Origin: Pseudolabrys sp.
Lineage (GTDB): Bacteria > Pseudomonadota > Alphaproteobacteria > Rhizobiales > Xanthobacteraceae
Length of the DNA: 41,613 nt
Assembly: GCA_029255525.1 (NCBI GenBank)
Contig: JANLJK010000283.1
Coordinates: 1 to 41,613 of the forward strand
Direction of reading: 5' to 3'
Part shown: positions 9,103-17,936 of the stretch, one piece after another
Layout: every line of letters starts with the position of its first letter
Position numbering within the stretch: position 1 is the first letter of the stretch
Notes under the pieces: model-generated
Database searches by the model: none
Told to the model about the DNA's origin: nothing
Seen by the model: the letters and a program-made list of their open reading frames with translations, nothing else
Made by a program: the position numbers and the translations under genes

Positions 9103-10272
9103 ATGAGCATGTCCGACGAGGGCGAACTGGCGATTGCCAATATGGGCTTCGTGCGCCGCGAGCAATTGCCGCCGCAGCCGCCGCCGCGGCGCATGACCGG
9201 GCCGATCGGCTGGGTGCGTGAGAACCTGCTGTCGACGCCACTCAACATCGTGCTGACGATCCTGGTGGCGCTGCTGCTCGCCTGGGTGATCCCGGAGATT
9301 GTGAACTTCCTGTTCATCGATGCGGTGTGGACGGGAATGGATCGCGATGCCTGCCGCGAGGTGGTGCAGCACCGCGAGATCGGCGCCTGCTGGCCCTTTG
9401 TCTGGGAGCGGCTGCCTTACTTCATCTACGGCTCCTATCCGGGGCCGGAGCGCTGGCGCGTGGATGTGTTCTTCGCGCTGCTGGCCGTCGCAGTCGTCTG
9501 GACCTTGTGGCTTGGCGCGCCGCGCCGCGACATCGGCATGGTCTACGCTTTCGTGCTGATGCCGGTCGCGTCCTTCATTCTGCTGCACGGCTTCGAGGTC
9601 ATCGGCCTGCCGGTCGTCGACACCGTGCTGTGGGGTGGCGTGCTGGTGACCATCGTGGTGGCATCGGTCGGTATCGTGGCGTCGCTGCCGCTCGGTATCC
9701 TGCTGGCGCTCGGACGCCGCTCGCACATGCCGGCGGTGCGGCTGTTCTCCACCATCTTCATCGAGTTCGTACGCGGCGTGCCGCTGGTGACGGTGCTGTT
9801 CATGGCAAGCGTCATGTTGCCTTTGTTCGTGCCGGACAATTTCGAACCCGACAAATTGCTGCGCGCATTGATCGGCATCGCTTTGTTCGCCTCGGCCTAC
9901 ATGGCGGAAGTCGTACGCGCCGGCCTGCAGGCCATTCCGAAGGGCCAGTTCGAAGGCGCGATGGCGGTCGGTCTGACCTATTGGCAGCGCATGCGTCTCA
10001 TCATTTTGCCGCAAGCGCTCAAGACGACGATCCCGAACATCGTCAACAACTACGTGGCGCTGTTCAAGGATACGACTTTGGTCTTCATCGTCGGCATCTT
10101 CGATTTGTTGCGCACCATCGAGGTGGCGCGCATCGATCCGAAATGGGCGGCGCCGGTGACCAGCACGACCGGCTATGCGGTCGCGGCCATCTTCTATCTC
10201 GTCTTCTGTTACGGCATGTCGCGCTATGCCCGCGCCGTCGAAACCCGCCTTGCCCAGAGCGATAGACGTTGA
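9103..10272 (+). CDS. aapM: General L-amino acid ABC transporter permease
   Basis: Second permease of the Aap system, 389 aa. After a cytoplasmic N-terminus (about 45 residues, PP-rich) come membrane helices with a large polar insertion around 75-115 ([23 protein letters not shown]), typical of AapM. The EAA loop is [21 protein letters not shown], about 285-305, followed by [16 protein letters not shown]. It pairs with AapQ and is followed by aapP with 10 bp between this stop and the likely aapP start. Confidence 0.95.
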   Translation: MSMSDEGELAIANMGFVRREQLPPQPPPRRMTGPIGWVRENLLSTPLNIVLTILVALLLAWVIPEIVNFLFIDAVWTGMDRDACREVVQHREIGACWPFVWERLPYFIYGSYPGPERWRVDVFFALLAVAVVWTLWLGAPRRDIGMVYAFVLMPVASFILLHGFEVIGLPVVDTVLWGGVLVTIVVASVGIVASLPLGILLALGRRSHMPAVRLFSTIFIEFVRGVPLVTVLFMASVMLPLFVPDNFEPDKLLRALIGIALFASAYMAEVVRAGLQAIPKGQFEGAMAVGLTYWQRMRLIILPQALKTTIPNIVNNYVALFKDTTLVFIVGIFDLLRTIEVARIDPKWAAPVTSTTGYAVAAIFYLVFCYGMSRYARAVETRLAQSDRR

Positions 10273-10282
10273 GGTCATGCCC

Positions 10283-11065
10283 ATGAACACTGTCGCAAGC
10301 ACCGCACCGCAGAAACGCACCAGGCTGACCACACCGGTGGCGGTGGACATCATCAACATGAACAAGTGGTACGGCGACTTTCACGTGCTGCGCGACATCA
10401 ATCTCAAGGTGATGGGTGGCGAGCGCATCGTTATTTGCGGGCCTTCGGGCTCCGGCAAATCGACCATGATCCGCTGCGTCAACCAGCTCGAGGAGCACCA
10501 GAGCGGTCGCATCATCGTCGACGGTGTCGAGCTGACCAATGACCTCAAGAAGATCGACGAAGTCCGGCGCGATGTCGGTATGGTCTTCCAGCACTTCAAC
10601 CTGTTTCCGCATCTGACCGTGCTGGAGAACTGCACTTTGGCGCCGATCTGGGTGCGCAAGATGCCCAAGCGCGAAGCCGAGGAGCTGGCGTTGCGCTATC
10701 TCAAGCGTGTCAAGATCCCGGAGCAGGCCAACAAATATCCCGGTCAGCTATCGGGCGGTCAGCAGCAACGCGTGGCGATCGCGCGGGCTTTGTGCATGAA
10801 CCCGAAGATCATGCTGTTCGACGAGCCGACCTCGGCGCTCGATCCGGAAATGGTCAAGGAGGTGCTCGACACGATGGTCGGTCTCGCCGACGACGGCATG
10901 ACGATGTTGGTCGTGACGCATGAGATGGGTTTTGCGCGCCAGGTCGCAAACCGCATCGTCTTCATGGACGAGGGGCAGATCGTCGAAAGCAATGTGCCCG
11001 AGGAATTTTTCGCGCATCCGCAGCACGAGCGGACCAAGCTTTTCTTGAGCCAGATCCTGCGCTGA
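10283..11065 (+). CDS. aapP: General L-amino acid ABC transporter ATP-binding protein
   Basis: Cytoplasmic ATPase of the Aap transporter, 260 aa from ATG 10283. That ATG sits 8 bp after GAGG at 10271-10274; the ATG at 10277 is too close to it, though it would add only two residues. Walker A is GPSGSGKST, the Q-loop [11 protein letters not shown], the signature LSGGQQQR, Walker [13 protein letters not shown] and the H-loop VVTHEM. All catalytic elements are intact. It closes the aapJQMP operon. No clear terminator follows; the next 350 bp are non-coding. Confidence 0.95.
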   Translation: MNTVASTAPQKRTRLTTPVAVDIINMNKWYGDFHVLRDINLKVMGGERIVICGPSGSGKSTMIRCVNQLEEHQSGRIIVDGVELTNDLKKIDEVRRDVGMVFQHFNLFPHLTVLENCTLAPIWVRKMPKREAEELALRYLKRVKIPEQANKYPGQLSGGQQQRVAIARALCMNPKIMLFDEPTSALDPEMVKEVLDTMVGLADDGMTMLVVTHEMGFARQVANRIVFMDEGQIVESNVPEEFFAHPQHERTKLFLSQILR

Positions 11066-11415
11066 GGCGCATCCTTCGCGGCGATCAAGAAGCTGATACC
11101 GTCATGCGACGCAATTTCGCCGCCATCGCTCAGCATGTGTTGTGTCGTCACGCTGACGGCTTGCCCGGCGGCTGTGCATTGTAATTTATCTTATGAATGT
11201 AGTTTAAGCCGCTGCGTTTCGACGCCGCTAAATGCGGATGGGGCCGGGTCGCCAATGACCGGCGCATAATGACCCACCGTCATAAATAACAGTACCGTCA
11301 AGTTTAACAATGCCTTAAGCGGCGACGTCCTGACATGCTACCTCTCTCGGGCGATATCGGAAACCGTTCTTGCGTCGTATTTGTGCCGATCGGCGATGGC
11401 TTTGAGTAGCGAGCC
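11066..11415. other. 350-bp intergenic region with AT-rich patches
   Basis: No gene is visible between aapP and the small LuxR-type gene. The region holds two AT-rich patches (about 11170-11205 and 11282-11318) that could carry promoters, and several TGAC/GTCA words, including the inverted repeat listed separately. I see no convincing terminator or structured RNA. Confidence 0.5.
11269..11283. promoter_or_regulatory. Inverted repeat ATGAC-N5-GTCAT
   Basis: Perfect 5-bp arms (11269-11273 and 11279-11283) around ccacc. Another AATGACC copy lies about 14 bp to the left and a CGTCAA about 10 bp to the right. It lies about 130 bp before the LuxR-type gene and could be an operator. Short arms make chance plausible. 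Confidence 0.28.
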
Positions 11416-11652
11416 ATGCCTGTGAATTCCCGCCGGGGTGCGGGCAGCAAGATATATTCGCTCACTGCGCGAGAGATGGAAGTGCTGACCTGGGTCGCTC
11501 GCGGCAAGTCTGCCTGGGAGATCGGCGAGATCCTCCACATCGCCAAGCGTACCGTGGACGAGCACGTCCAGACAGCCGTGCGCAAGATGGGTGCGGTCAA
11601 CCGGGCGCACGCGGTTGCGCTCGCAATCCGCGATCGCATCATCTCAATCTAA
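11416..11652 (+). CDS. Single-domain LuxR-type HTH protein
   Basis: A 78-aa protein that is almost only a GerE/LuxR DNA-binding domain: SLTAREMEVLTWVARGKSAWEIGEIL, then the recognition helix region AKRTVDEHVQTAVRKM. There is no receiver or autoinducer-binding domain, so how it would sense a signal is not visible. ATG 11416 has only a weak ribosome site (GAG). Stand-alone LuxR domains of this size occur in Bradyrhizobium relatives. It is followed 98 bp later by another small DNA-binding protein on the same strand. The target is unknown. Confidence 0.8.
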   Translation: MPVNSRRGAGSKIYSLTAREMEVLTWVARGKSAWEIGEILHIAKRTVDEHVQTAVRKMGAVNRAHAVALAIRDRIISI

Positions 11653-11750
11653 GCGAGTGCGCCGTTATAAATCACAGTTACGCGCATGCTTGGCGGCTTT
11701 TTATAATTTTGAAAACAAAGCGAATCCAAAACGGATAGTGGGGAATCCTG

Positions 11751-11975
11751 ATGAAGTCGCTGATCGTGAAACGCTCCGTCACCATTGGGGGGCACAGAAC
11801 GAGCATCACTCTCGAGGACATGTTCTGGCATGCGCTGCGTGAGATAGCCGATTACCGTCGTGTCTCGATGTCGGCGCTGCTCAACGAGATCAATGTCGGC
11901 CGGCAGGCCACGAACCTCTCGTCGCATATCCGGCTGTTCGTGCTCGATCACTACCGGTCCCGCGTGGCGGTTTGA
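11751..11975 (+). CDS. Ribbon-helix-helix domain protein
   Basis: A 74-aa protein with the pattern of RHH_4-type ribbon-helix-helix proteins: strand KRSVTIGGHRTSITLEDMFW, then helix HALREIADYRRVSMSALLNEI, then a basic end. The start ATG 11751 is preceded by GGGGA at a good distance. Such proteins are presumed dimeric DNA binders. No toxin partner is next to it, so an antitoxin role is unlikely; the convergent neighbour is sseA, 32 bp away. Confidence 0.78.
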   Translation: MKSLIVKRSVTIGGHRTSITLEDMFWHALREIADYRRVSMSALLNEINVGRQATNLSSHIRLFVLDHYRSRVAV

Positions 11976-12007
11976 TGAAAAGGCCGCTCGGCAGGCGGTC
12001 GCGGCGC

Positions 12008-12859
12008 TCAGCTTTTCTCGACCGGAAGGTCGGGGCGGGCGCCCCATTCCGACCATGAGCCGTCATAGATGCGCGCCGGCTTCTTGCCGAGGGCATCGAG
12101 GCCGAGCGCGAGGATGACGGCGGAAACGCCGGAGCCGCAGGTCGTGATGATCGGCTGGTCGACGTCCACGCCGGCCTTGGCAAAGGCGGCGGCGATGCGC
12201 TCCGCCGGGATCAGGCGGCCGTTCTCAACCAGCTCGGAAGAGGGCACGCTCAACGCGCCGGGCATGTGCCCGCCGCGCAGGCCGGGCCGCGGCTCCGGAT
12301 CGCGCCCGGCGAAGCGTCCGGCCGGCCGCGCATCGACGACCTGCGCGCTGCCGTCGTTGAGCGCCATCTGAACGTCGGGTTGCATCGCCACCGCGCGGGT
12401 GTCCATCTCGGCATTGAAGGCACGCGCGGGCCGCTCAACTGCACCGGCTTCGACCGCACGGCCTTCGGCTTTCCAGGCGGGCAGGCCACCGTCGAGAATG
12501 AACACGTTCTTGGCGCCGAAGATGCGGAAGGTCCACCACACGCGCGGCGATGAGAACAGGCCGAGCCCGTCATAGACGACGATGGTGTCCTTATCGCTGA
12601 TGCCGAGCCGGCCTGCGGCTTCGCCGAATTGCTTCGGCCCCGGCAGCATGTGCGGCAGGTCGGTCGAGTGATCGGCGACCGCGTCGATATCGAAGAACAC
12701 CGCGCCGGGGATGTGGCCTGCGTCATACTCCGCTTTGGCATTGCGGTTCTGCGTCGACAAATAGAACGAGCCGTCGACGACGACGACATTCGGCTTGCCG
12801 AGTTCGGCGGCGAGCCATTCGGTGGACTTCAGCCATTTGCTCGGCGGCGTCGGGCTCAT
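12008..12859 (-). CDS. sseA: 3-mercaptopyruvate sulfurtransferase (tandem rhodanese)
   Basis: Two-domain rhodanese-type sulfurtransferase, 283 aa from ATG 12859; a GTG nine bases earlier is the alternative. The N-terminal domain (about 10-145) is the inactive copy. The C-terminal domain carries the active-site loop CGSGVSA, the Cys-Gly-Ser/Thr-Gly signature of MST rather than the CRxGxR of thiosulfate rhodaneses. It moves sulfur from 3-mercaptopyruvate to thiols or cyanide. It lies 95 bp downstream of cysK on the same strand, so both may share a transcript for cysteine sulfur handling. Confidence 0.92.
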   Translation of the reverse strand: MSPTPPSKWLKSTEWLAAELGKPNVVVVDGSFYLSTQNRNAKAEYDAGHIPGAVFFDIDAVADHSTDLPHMLPGPKQFGEAAGRLGISDKDTIVVYDGLGLFSSPRVWWTFRIFGAKNVFILDGGLPAWKAEGRAVEAGAVERPARAFNAEMDTRAVAMQPDVQMALNDGSAQVVDARPAGRFAGRDPEPRPGLRGGHMPGALSVPSSELVENGRLIPAERIAAAFAKAGVDVDQPIITTCGSGVSAVILALGLDALGKKPARIYDGSWSEWGARPDLPVEKS

Positions 12860-12954
12860 TGATGTCACTTCATGGTTGCTTTGGGGCTGGCTGCGTCAAT
12901 GCGCAGCATCGGACAATCGTTCCGCGCAGGCAAATCGATGGAACGCCCGCGCGC

Positions 12955-13989
12955 TCAGACGATGGGTGGCTTGATGGTCGACTTGCGTTCGAGCCAAGCC
13001 GGTACCGGCAGGTTCTTCGATCGCAGGAAATCCGGATTGAACAGCTTGGATTGGTAGCGCGCGCCACCGTCGCACAGCACGGTGACGATGGTGTGGCCGG
13101 GGCCGAGATCCTTGGCGAGCCGGATCGCGCCGGCGATGTTGATGCCGGACGAGCCGCCGAGGCAGAGCCCTTCGTGTTCGAGCAGATCGAAGATGATCGG
13201 CACGGCCTCTTCGTCGGGAATGAGATAGGCCTTGTCGACCTTCATCTGCTCGACGATCGCGGTCACGCGGCCAAGCCCGATGCCTTCGGTGATCGAGCCG
13301 CCGTCGCTCGCCTTCACCTCGCCATGGGCGAAATAGTTGTACATCGCCGCGCCGCGCGGATCGGCGACGCCGATCGTGATGTTCGGATTCTTCTCTTTCA
13401 GAAAAGTCGAGATGCCGGCGAGGGTGCCGCCGGAGCCGACGGCGCAGATGAAGCCGTCGATGCGGCCGGCGCAGTCGTTCCAGATCTCCGGGCCGGTCGA
13501 GACGTAATGCGCCTTGCTGTTGTCGAGATTGTTCCACTGGTCGGCGAAGATGACGCCGTTCGTCTCGGTCTTCTTCAGCGCGTCGGCGAGCCGGCGGCCG
13601 ACATGCTGGTAGTTGTTCGGGTTGGAGAAGGCGAGCGCCGGCACTTCGACCAGCTCGGCGCCGCACAGGCGGAGAAAATCCTTCTTCTCCTGGCTCTGCG
13701 TTTCCGGGATGACGATGATGGTGCGATAGCCGCGCGCATTGGCGACGATGGCGAGCCCAATGCCGGTGTTGCCGGCGGTCGATTCTACCACCAGCCCGCC
13801 GGGCTTGAGTTCGCCGCGCGCCTCCGCCTCCAGGATCATCTGCTTACCAGCGCGGTCCTTGACCGAGCCGCCCGGGTTCATGAATTCCGCCTTGCCCAGA
13901 ATGGTACAGCCGGTCGCTTCCGAGGCTGCTTCGAGCTTAATGAGAGGCGTATGCCCAATGGCATCTACGAGGCCGTCGCGAATTGTCAT
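12955..13989 (-). CDS. cysK: Cysteine synthase (O-acetylserine sulfhydrylase)
   Basis: PLP enzyme making cysteine from O-acetylserine and sulfide, 344 aa from ATG 13989 (MTIRDGLVDAIGHTPLIKL), preceded by GGAATC. The frame stays open upstream to 14328, but that segment has no family similarity. The PLP lysine is K44 in NPGGSVKDRAG; the substrate loop ESTAGNTGIG and the phosphate-binding GSGGTL are visible. It is somewhat longer than the 310-320 aa of E. coli CysK, with a C-terminal extension ending in WLERKSTIKPP, as in other alphaproteobacteria. A cystathionine beta-synthase-like activity cannot be excluded. Confidence 0.92.
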   Translation of the reverse strand: MTIRDGLVDAIGHTPLIKLEAASEATGCTILGKAEFMNPGGSVKDRAGKQMILEAEARGELKPGGLVVESTAGNTGIGLAIVANARGYRTIIVIPETQSQEKKDFLRLCGAELVEVPALAFSNPNNYQHVGRRLADALKKTETNGVIFADQWNNLDNSKAHYVSTGPEIWNDCAGRIDGFICAVGSGGTLAGISTFLKEKNPNITIGVADPRGAAMYNYFAHGEVKASDGGSITEGIGLGRVTAIVEQMKVDKAYLIPDEEAVPIIFDLLEHEGLCLGGSSGINIAGAIRLAKDLGPGHTIVTVLCDGGARYQSKLFNPDFLRSKNLPVPAWLERKSTIKPPIV

Positions 13990-14293
13990 GCCCGATTCCG
14001 GCAGTTGGCAGGGTGGGAACTGAACGTAGTGGAGGCCGGCGAGGCTCACAAGGCCGGGTCTCCAGGGTGAAATCGGTTGAAATCCATGGATGTTCCACCC
14101 GGCCGGCGGGTTTTCGGCGCGAAACGCGCCGGAATCAATTGTCGGCAAGGCGGCAATACACTCGAAACCATACCCCCGCATTGGTTCCGCGGAGGCCGCG
14201 CCATTCACTACTTCTTTCCCCCGGGTCCCTATGAGTGAGCCGGGGACAATCACCAGCGTCAAAGGCCCCATTCGCAATGGGCGGTAGCGAGCA
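13990..14293. other. 304-bp divergent region between cysK and the GGDEF gene
   Basis: No gene visible. Just before the GGDEF gene lies a small hairpin CCCATT-cgc-AATGGG (14267-14281), ending about 12 bp from the start codon, which could affect ribosome access. No recognisable riboswitch was found for cysK. Confidence 0.45.
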
Positions 14294-15538
14294 ATGAGTC
14301 TCGACGTCAACACCCTGTTCATGGTCACGATCTACGTCGAGGCCATACTCGGGCTGTTGCTGTTGTTCGCCTGGGCGCAGAACACGGCGATCACCGCCGT
14401 CTGCTGGTGGGGCTTCGCGCATCTCATTCGCGCCGCCTCCGTCATGCTGTTCGGCATGTATGGCGTCGCGCCCGACCTGATCACCATCGATCTTGCCAAC
14501 GCGCTGCTGTTCACCGCCTTCGCGGTGACCTGGACCGGCGCCCGCGTGTTCGACGGCCGTCCGGTCGAGCCGGTTTATCTGGTGACCGGCGCCGTGCTGT
14601 GGCTGCTGGTCTGCCGGTTGCCAGTGCTCGCCGACGCCTATGATATCCGCGCATTCATCGCCTCCGGCATCATTACCGCTTACACGTGGCTGACGGCCTA
14701 TGAGTTCTGGCGCGGACGCAGCGAGCAACTCGTGTCGCGCTGGCCGGCGATCTTCATGTTGTTCGCGCACGGCGCGCTGTTCCTGCTGCGCACGCCGCTG
14801 GTGTCGATGCTGCCTTGGTCGCCGAGCAACAAGGAGATGTTTGGCAGCGTGTGGCTGACCGTGCTGTCCTTCGAGGCGCTGCTGTTCACGATCTCAATCG
14901 CGTTCATTCTGCTCGCCATGGCGAAGGAGCGCACCGAATTGCGCCATCGTACGGCGGCGATGGTCGATCCCTTGACCGGCATCGCCAATCGCCGCGCTTT
15001 CCTCTACGAGGCGGGCCAACTCGCCAAGCGCCATCTCGCCAAGCCACAGCGGACTGCTGTGCTTCTGATCGATCTCGATCACTTCAAGTCGATCAATGAC
15101 CGCTTCGGCCATGCTCTCGGCGACCGGGTGCTGGAAGTCTTCACCGAGGCCGCGCGCCAGTCGCTACGCTCCTCCGATCTCATCGGCCGCCTCGGCGGTG
15201 AGGAGTTCGCCGCGATCATGCACGATGTCGATTCCGAGAAGGCCGTGGCGACCGCTGAGCGGATCCGCGAAAGCTTCGCCCAGGTGGCGCAGGAGGTCGA
15301 CGGGCGTCCGGTCTGCGCGACGGTCAGCATCGGCATCGTGATCTGCGAGGCGCCGGCGCTCGACATGCCGGAGCTGCTGGCGCAGGCCGACCAGGCGCTG
15401 TATTTCGCCAAGGAGCGCGGCCGCAACCGCGTCGAGGTGGCGTCGCTCGAGATGCTGCTCGACCGTAAGGAAGAGCAGGACGCCGCCGCGGCGCAGGCCG
15501 CGAGCCAGACCGCGGCCGCCAAATCGGCCGCCGCCTAA
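14294..15538 (+). CDS. Membrane-bound diguanylate cyclase (GGDEF)
   Basis: Makes the second messenger cyclic di-GMP. The N-terminal 210 residues form six or seven hydrophobic segments, a membrane sensor of unrecognised type. The GGDEF domain begins near 221 (DPLTGIANRRAF), has metal-binding LIDLDHFKSIND at 258-269, the active-site signature GGEEF at 301-305, and an inhibitory I-site RSSD at 292-295 with the usual five-residue spacing, so product inhibition is expected. The tail after 385 is Ala/Gln-rich. There is no EAL domain. The ribosome site is weak. It is convergent with the dioxygenase gene 30 bp away. Confidence 0.92.
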   Translation: MSLDVNTLFMVTIYVEAILGLLLLFAWAQNTAITAVCWWGFAHLIRAASVMLFGMYGVAPDLITIDLANALLFTAFAVTWTGARVFDGRPVEPVYLVTGAVLWLLVCRLPVLADAYDIRAFIASGIITAYTWLTAYEFWRGRSEQLVSRWPAIFMLFAHGALFLLRTPLVSMLPWSPSNKEMFGSVWLTVLSFEALLFTISIAFILLAMAKERTELRHRTAAMVDPLTGIANRRAFLYEAGQLAKRHLAKPQRTAVLLIDLDHFKSINDRFGHALGDRVLEVFTEAARQSLRSSDLIGRLGGEEFAAIMHDVDSEKAVATAERIRESFAQVAQEVDGRPVCATVSIGIVICEAPALDMPELLAQADQALYFAKERGRNRVEVASLEMLLDRKEEQDAAAAQAASQTAAAKSAAA

Positions 15539-15568
15539 ACCCGCGTCCGGCGTTCTCCGTCTTAAGCG

Positions 15569-16528
15569 TTATTGTTCGGCCACCGGTGGCGTGCCGTGGG
15601 TGTGAAAGCTCTCGATCGTCTTAAGCCCCCACGCTTGGCCCTTGCGCCGTTCGGCCTCGGTCCACACCACAGGCTCCCAGTCGGGTGCCAGGATCAGCCG
15701 CGCGCCGGCATTCGCCAGTTCGATGCGGTTGCCGGCAGGCTCCCAGACATAGAGGAAGAAGGTCTGCTGCACGGCGTGCTTGTGCGGCCCAGTCTCGATG
15801 TGCACGCCGTTCTCCAGAAAGATGTCGGAGGCCTGCAGGATGTGCTCGCGCTGGTCGACCGCGTAGGTCACGTGATGGAAGCGGCCATGGCCGTTGGCCA
15901 TGTCGCGCGTATAAGCCACATCGTAGGATTTGTTGTTGCAGGTAAACCAGCAGCCGCCGAGTGCGCCGTCGTCGAGCTGGATCATTTCGGTGACGCGGCT
16001 ACCAAGCGCCTGCGGCAGGAAGCGGCGGATGGCGTCGACGTCCTTGGCCAGCAGGTTGAGGTGATCGAGACGGCGCGGCGCGATCGCCCGGTTGGGTGTG
16101 CGGTGCGCCTGGTTCTTGAGCGCCGGCCGCGCGTCGGGCCCGGGCTGGTAGCGTCGCGTCTCGTAGTAGATCTCGAATTCGTGGCCGTCCGGATCGTGGA
16201 AACGATAAGCGGGGCCGTGCGCTTCGTCGGCGTCGCGCCAGCCGATGCCGGCGCCGAGCGCTTCGATCGCCTTGACCCGCCGCTCAAGCGCCTCGGGGCT
16301 CGCGGCGCGATAGGCGACATGACGGATGCCCGTCGTCTTCGCCGCGGTCAGCTTGAGCGAATGATATTCGTAGTCATCGAAGGCGCGCAGATAGACGCTG
16401 TCGTCCGTGCGGCCGCTCTCGATCAGACCGAAAACGCGGGTGAAGAAGTCGAGGCTGGCCTCGGGCTTGTTGGTCAGCATCTCGATGTGGCCGAGATGGG
16501 CGATGTCATAAATGGGTTCAGCCGGCAT
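15569..16528 (-). CDS. Type I extradiol (catechol 2,3-) dioxygenase, VOC superfamily
   Basis: Two-module ring-cleaving dioxygenase, 319 aa from ATG 16528, with GGAAGGAAC just upstream. The C-terminal module has the Fe(II) triad H156 (LDHLNLL), H219 (FHHVTY) and E270 (NRIEL), plus H251 and Y260 in the pattern shared with homoprotocatechuate 2,3-dioxygenase. The N-terminal module also keeps H14, H70 and E119 at matching places. The second-sphere His that normally precedes Asp-x-Ala appears to be Tyr (SYDVAY, Y202). It is divergent from a LysR regulator, its likely controller. No downstream meta-cleavage genes are in the window, so the substrate is unknown. Confidence 0.85.
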   Translation of the reverse strand: MPAEPIYDIAHLGHIEMLTNKPEASLDFFTRVFGLIESGRTDDSVYLRAFDDYEYHSLKLTAAKTTGIRHVAYRAASPEALERRVKAIEALGAGIGWRDADEAHGPAYRFHDPDGHEFEIYYETRRYQPGPDARPALKNQAHRTPNRAIAPRRLDHLNLLAKDVDAIRRFLPQALGSRVTEMIQLDDGALGGCWFTCNNKSYDVAYTRDMANGHGRFHHVTYAVDQREHILQASDIFLENGVHIETGPHKHAVQQTFFLYVWEPAGNRIELANAGARLILAPDWEPVVWTEAERRKGQAWGLKTIESFHTHGTPPVAEQ

Positions 16529-16627
16529 GCCTGTTCCTTCCGCGCGGGCCGCGCAGGTCTGTCGTGACGAAGCGGGCGTGCATCCTTTCGAAAGAGCGCT
16601 TGCGCGACAAATGGGAGTTTTAGGCCT

Positions 16628-16642
16628 ATTCATGAACTGAAT
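16628..16642. promoter_or_regulatory. Candidate LysR operator ATTCA-N5-TGAAT
   Basis: Inverted repeat in the dioxygenase-lysR divergent region, overlapping the palindrome TTCATGAA at 16629-16636. The TTCAT/ATGAA word is the same as in the two repeats just after lysR. It lies about 40 bp before lysR's start, as expected of an autoregulatory site. Confidence 0.42.
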
Positions 16643-16682
16643 GCATGTGAGCTTTTTTGCCGCGATTTGAGGGGGCACCGTG

Positions 16683-17600
16683 ATGCGCATCGACTTTCTC
16701 GGGCTGGAGGCTTTTCTCAGCATCGCCGAGCGCGGCAGCTTTCAGCGCGCGGCGGCGCACCTGAACCTGTCGCAGACCGCCATCAGCCACCGGATGCGCA
16801 AGCTCGAGGAGGAACTGGGCTTGAAGCTGTTCGCGCGCACGACGCGCGAGGTGACGCTGACGCGGGCCGGCATTGATTTCATGCCCAAGGCGCAGAAGGC
16901 CATCGCCGAGCTGGAGCAGTCGTTCGACGAGCTCAAGCAACAGGGCGCCAAACGGCGCGAGCGGCTCGATATCGCCTGCCTGCCGGTCTTCGCCGTGAAC
17001 TATCTGCCGCCGATTCTTGCCAAGTTTCACAAGCTGCAGCCGCGCGTGCAGGTGCGCATCTTCGAAACGCCGTCCGCGGCTATCGCCGAACTGGTGCAGT
17101 CGGGCGAGGTCGAATTCGGCCTGAGTGTCGTCCAGACAAATCGCTGGGACCTTGAAGTGGAAGCGATCTCCGTCTCGCCGTTGGCGCTTACCTGTCCATC
17201 GCGCCATGCGCTGGCGAAGAAGCGGTCGGTCGGGTGGGGGGATCTGCGCAACCTGCCGCTGATCCGGGTCGGTTCGAAGACGGCCGTCCGGGCGATGATC
17301 GACGATGCGGTCAACGCCGCGCGCGTGACCTTGAGCTGGCAATACGAAGTCCAGCACGTCGAGACGGCGGTCAGCCTTGTCGAAGCCGGATTGGGTTTCG
17401 CGGTTGTGCCGAGCATCGATGTTGCGCTGCACGGTGGCCGCGGTCTGGCCGCCATACCACTTCGTGGGCCTAAGCTGACTTGCACCTATGGTCTGGTCAG
17501 TCGGCGCGGGATTCCGCTATCGCCGCCGGCCACCGCGCTGCGGGATCTGCTCGTCGAGGAATTGAAGGCTAAAGTCGGTCTTCATGCATCAAATACATGA
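16683..17600 (+). CDS. LysR-family transcriptional regulator
   Basis: Regulator of 305 aa. ATG 16683 is preceded by GAGGGGG seven bases upstream; a GTG immediately before it would add one residue. The N-terminal winged HTH (about 4-60) has FLSIAERGSFQRAAAHLNLSQ and AISHRMRKLEEELG, and the effector domain begins near 90 (RLDIACLPVFAVNYLPP). It is divergent from the extradiol dioxygenase and immediately upstream of the LIV-type transporter, so both are likely targets. The inducer, probably an aromatic or its metabolite, is not known. Confidence 0.92.
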   Translation: MRIDFLGLEAFLSIAERGSFQRAAAHLNLSQTAISHRMRKLEEELGLKLFARTTREVTLTRAGIDFMPKAQKAIAELEQSFDELKQQGAKRRERLDIACLPVFAVNYLPPILAKFHKLQPRVQVRIFETPSAAIAELVQSGEVEFGLSVVQTNRWDLEVEAISVSPLALTCPSRHALAKKRSVGWGDLRNLPLIRVGSKTAVRAMIDDAVNAARVTLSWQYEVQHVETAVSLVEAGLGFAVVPSIDVALHGGRGLAAIPLRGPKLTCTYGLVSRRGIPLSPPATALRDLLVEELKAKVGLHASNT

Positions 17601-17619
17601 ATAGCCAGATTATATTCAT
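17581..17619. promoter_or_regulatory. Two overlapping inverted repeats of TTCAT/ATGAA
   Basis: TTCATG-N9-CATGAA (17581-17601) overlaps ATGAATA-N9-TATTCAT (17597-17619). Centres are about 17 bp apart. Arms are perfect, six and seven bases. The first overlaps the lysR stop codon. The same word occurs upstream of lysR at 16628-16642. Best read as binding sites of this LysR protein in front of the transporter genes. Confidence 0.5.
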
Positions 17620-17936
17620 TTGATTAGCCGCGATCCGCCCTGCATTTTCTCACCCGTTGCAAGTTACGATTGATCGAAGTTGGTGTTTGGAGGATCGGAT
17701 GGTTGCGATTGCCGATGCCGCGATGTCAACGTCCTGCGTGTCTAAATTCGCGGGTACAAGGCCAAGCGCGCCCGGCAGGCGATGCGCAAACAAGAGGCGG
17801 CAGGCGGTGCGCTGTGGCGACTTTGACGATTGACCTCGGGTGCCCAGTTAGTCCACTTTACCGGCGAACGAGCCGGACCACCGGCCCACGGATTAGTGGG
17901 ATTCCAAACTAATTCAATGCACTAAGGGAGGATGCG
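17620..17936. other. Leader region before the LIV-type transporter
   Basis: About 320 bp without a credible gene. Besides the operator candidates listed separately it has a TTGACG at 17824-17829 that could be a -35, without a good -10, and a strong ribosome site AAGGGAGG just before 17937. Confidence 0.4.
17849..17925. promoter_or_regulatory. Cluster of four TTAGT/ACTAA words, two forming an inverted repeat
   Basis: TTAGT at 17849-17853 and 17893-17897, ACTAA at 17908-17912 and 17921-17925. The middle pair makes ATTAGT-N10-ACTAAT (17892-17913). It ends about 11-24 bp before the binding-protein start, so a bound protein or a leader hairpin could block expression. The factor is unknown. Confidence 0.35.

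Noticed and set aside
10175-10282. N-terminal extension of aapP
   Set aside because: The open frame upstream overlaps the end of aapM and lacks family similarity; the GAGG ribosome site supports 10283.
12859-14070. 403-codon plus-strand frame opposite cysK
   Set aside because: cysK on the minus strand has full PLP-enzyme motifs; the opposing frame has none.
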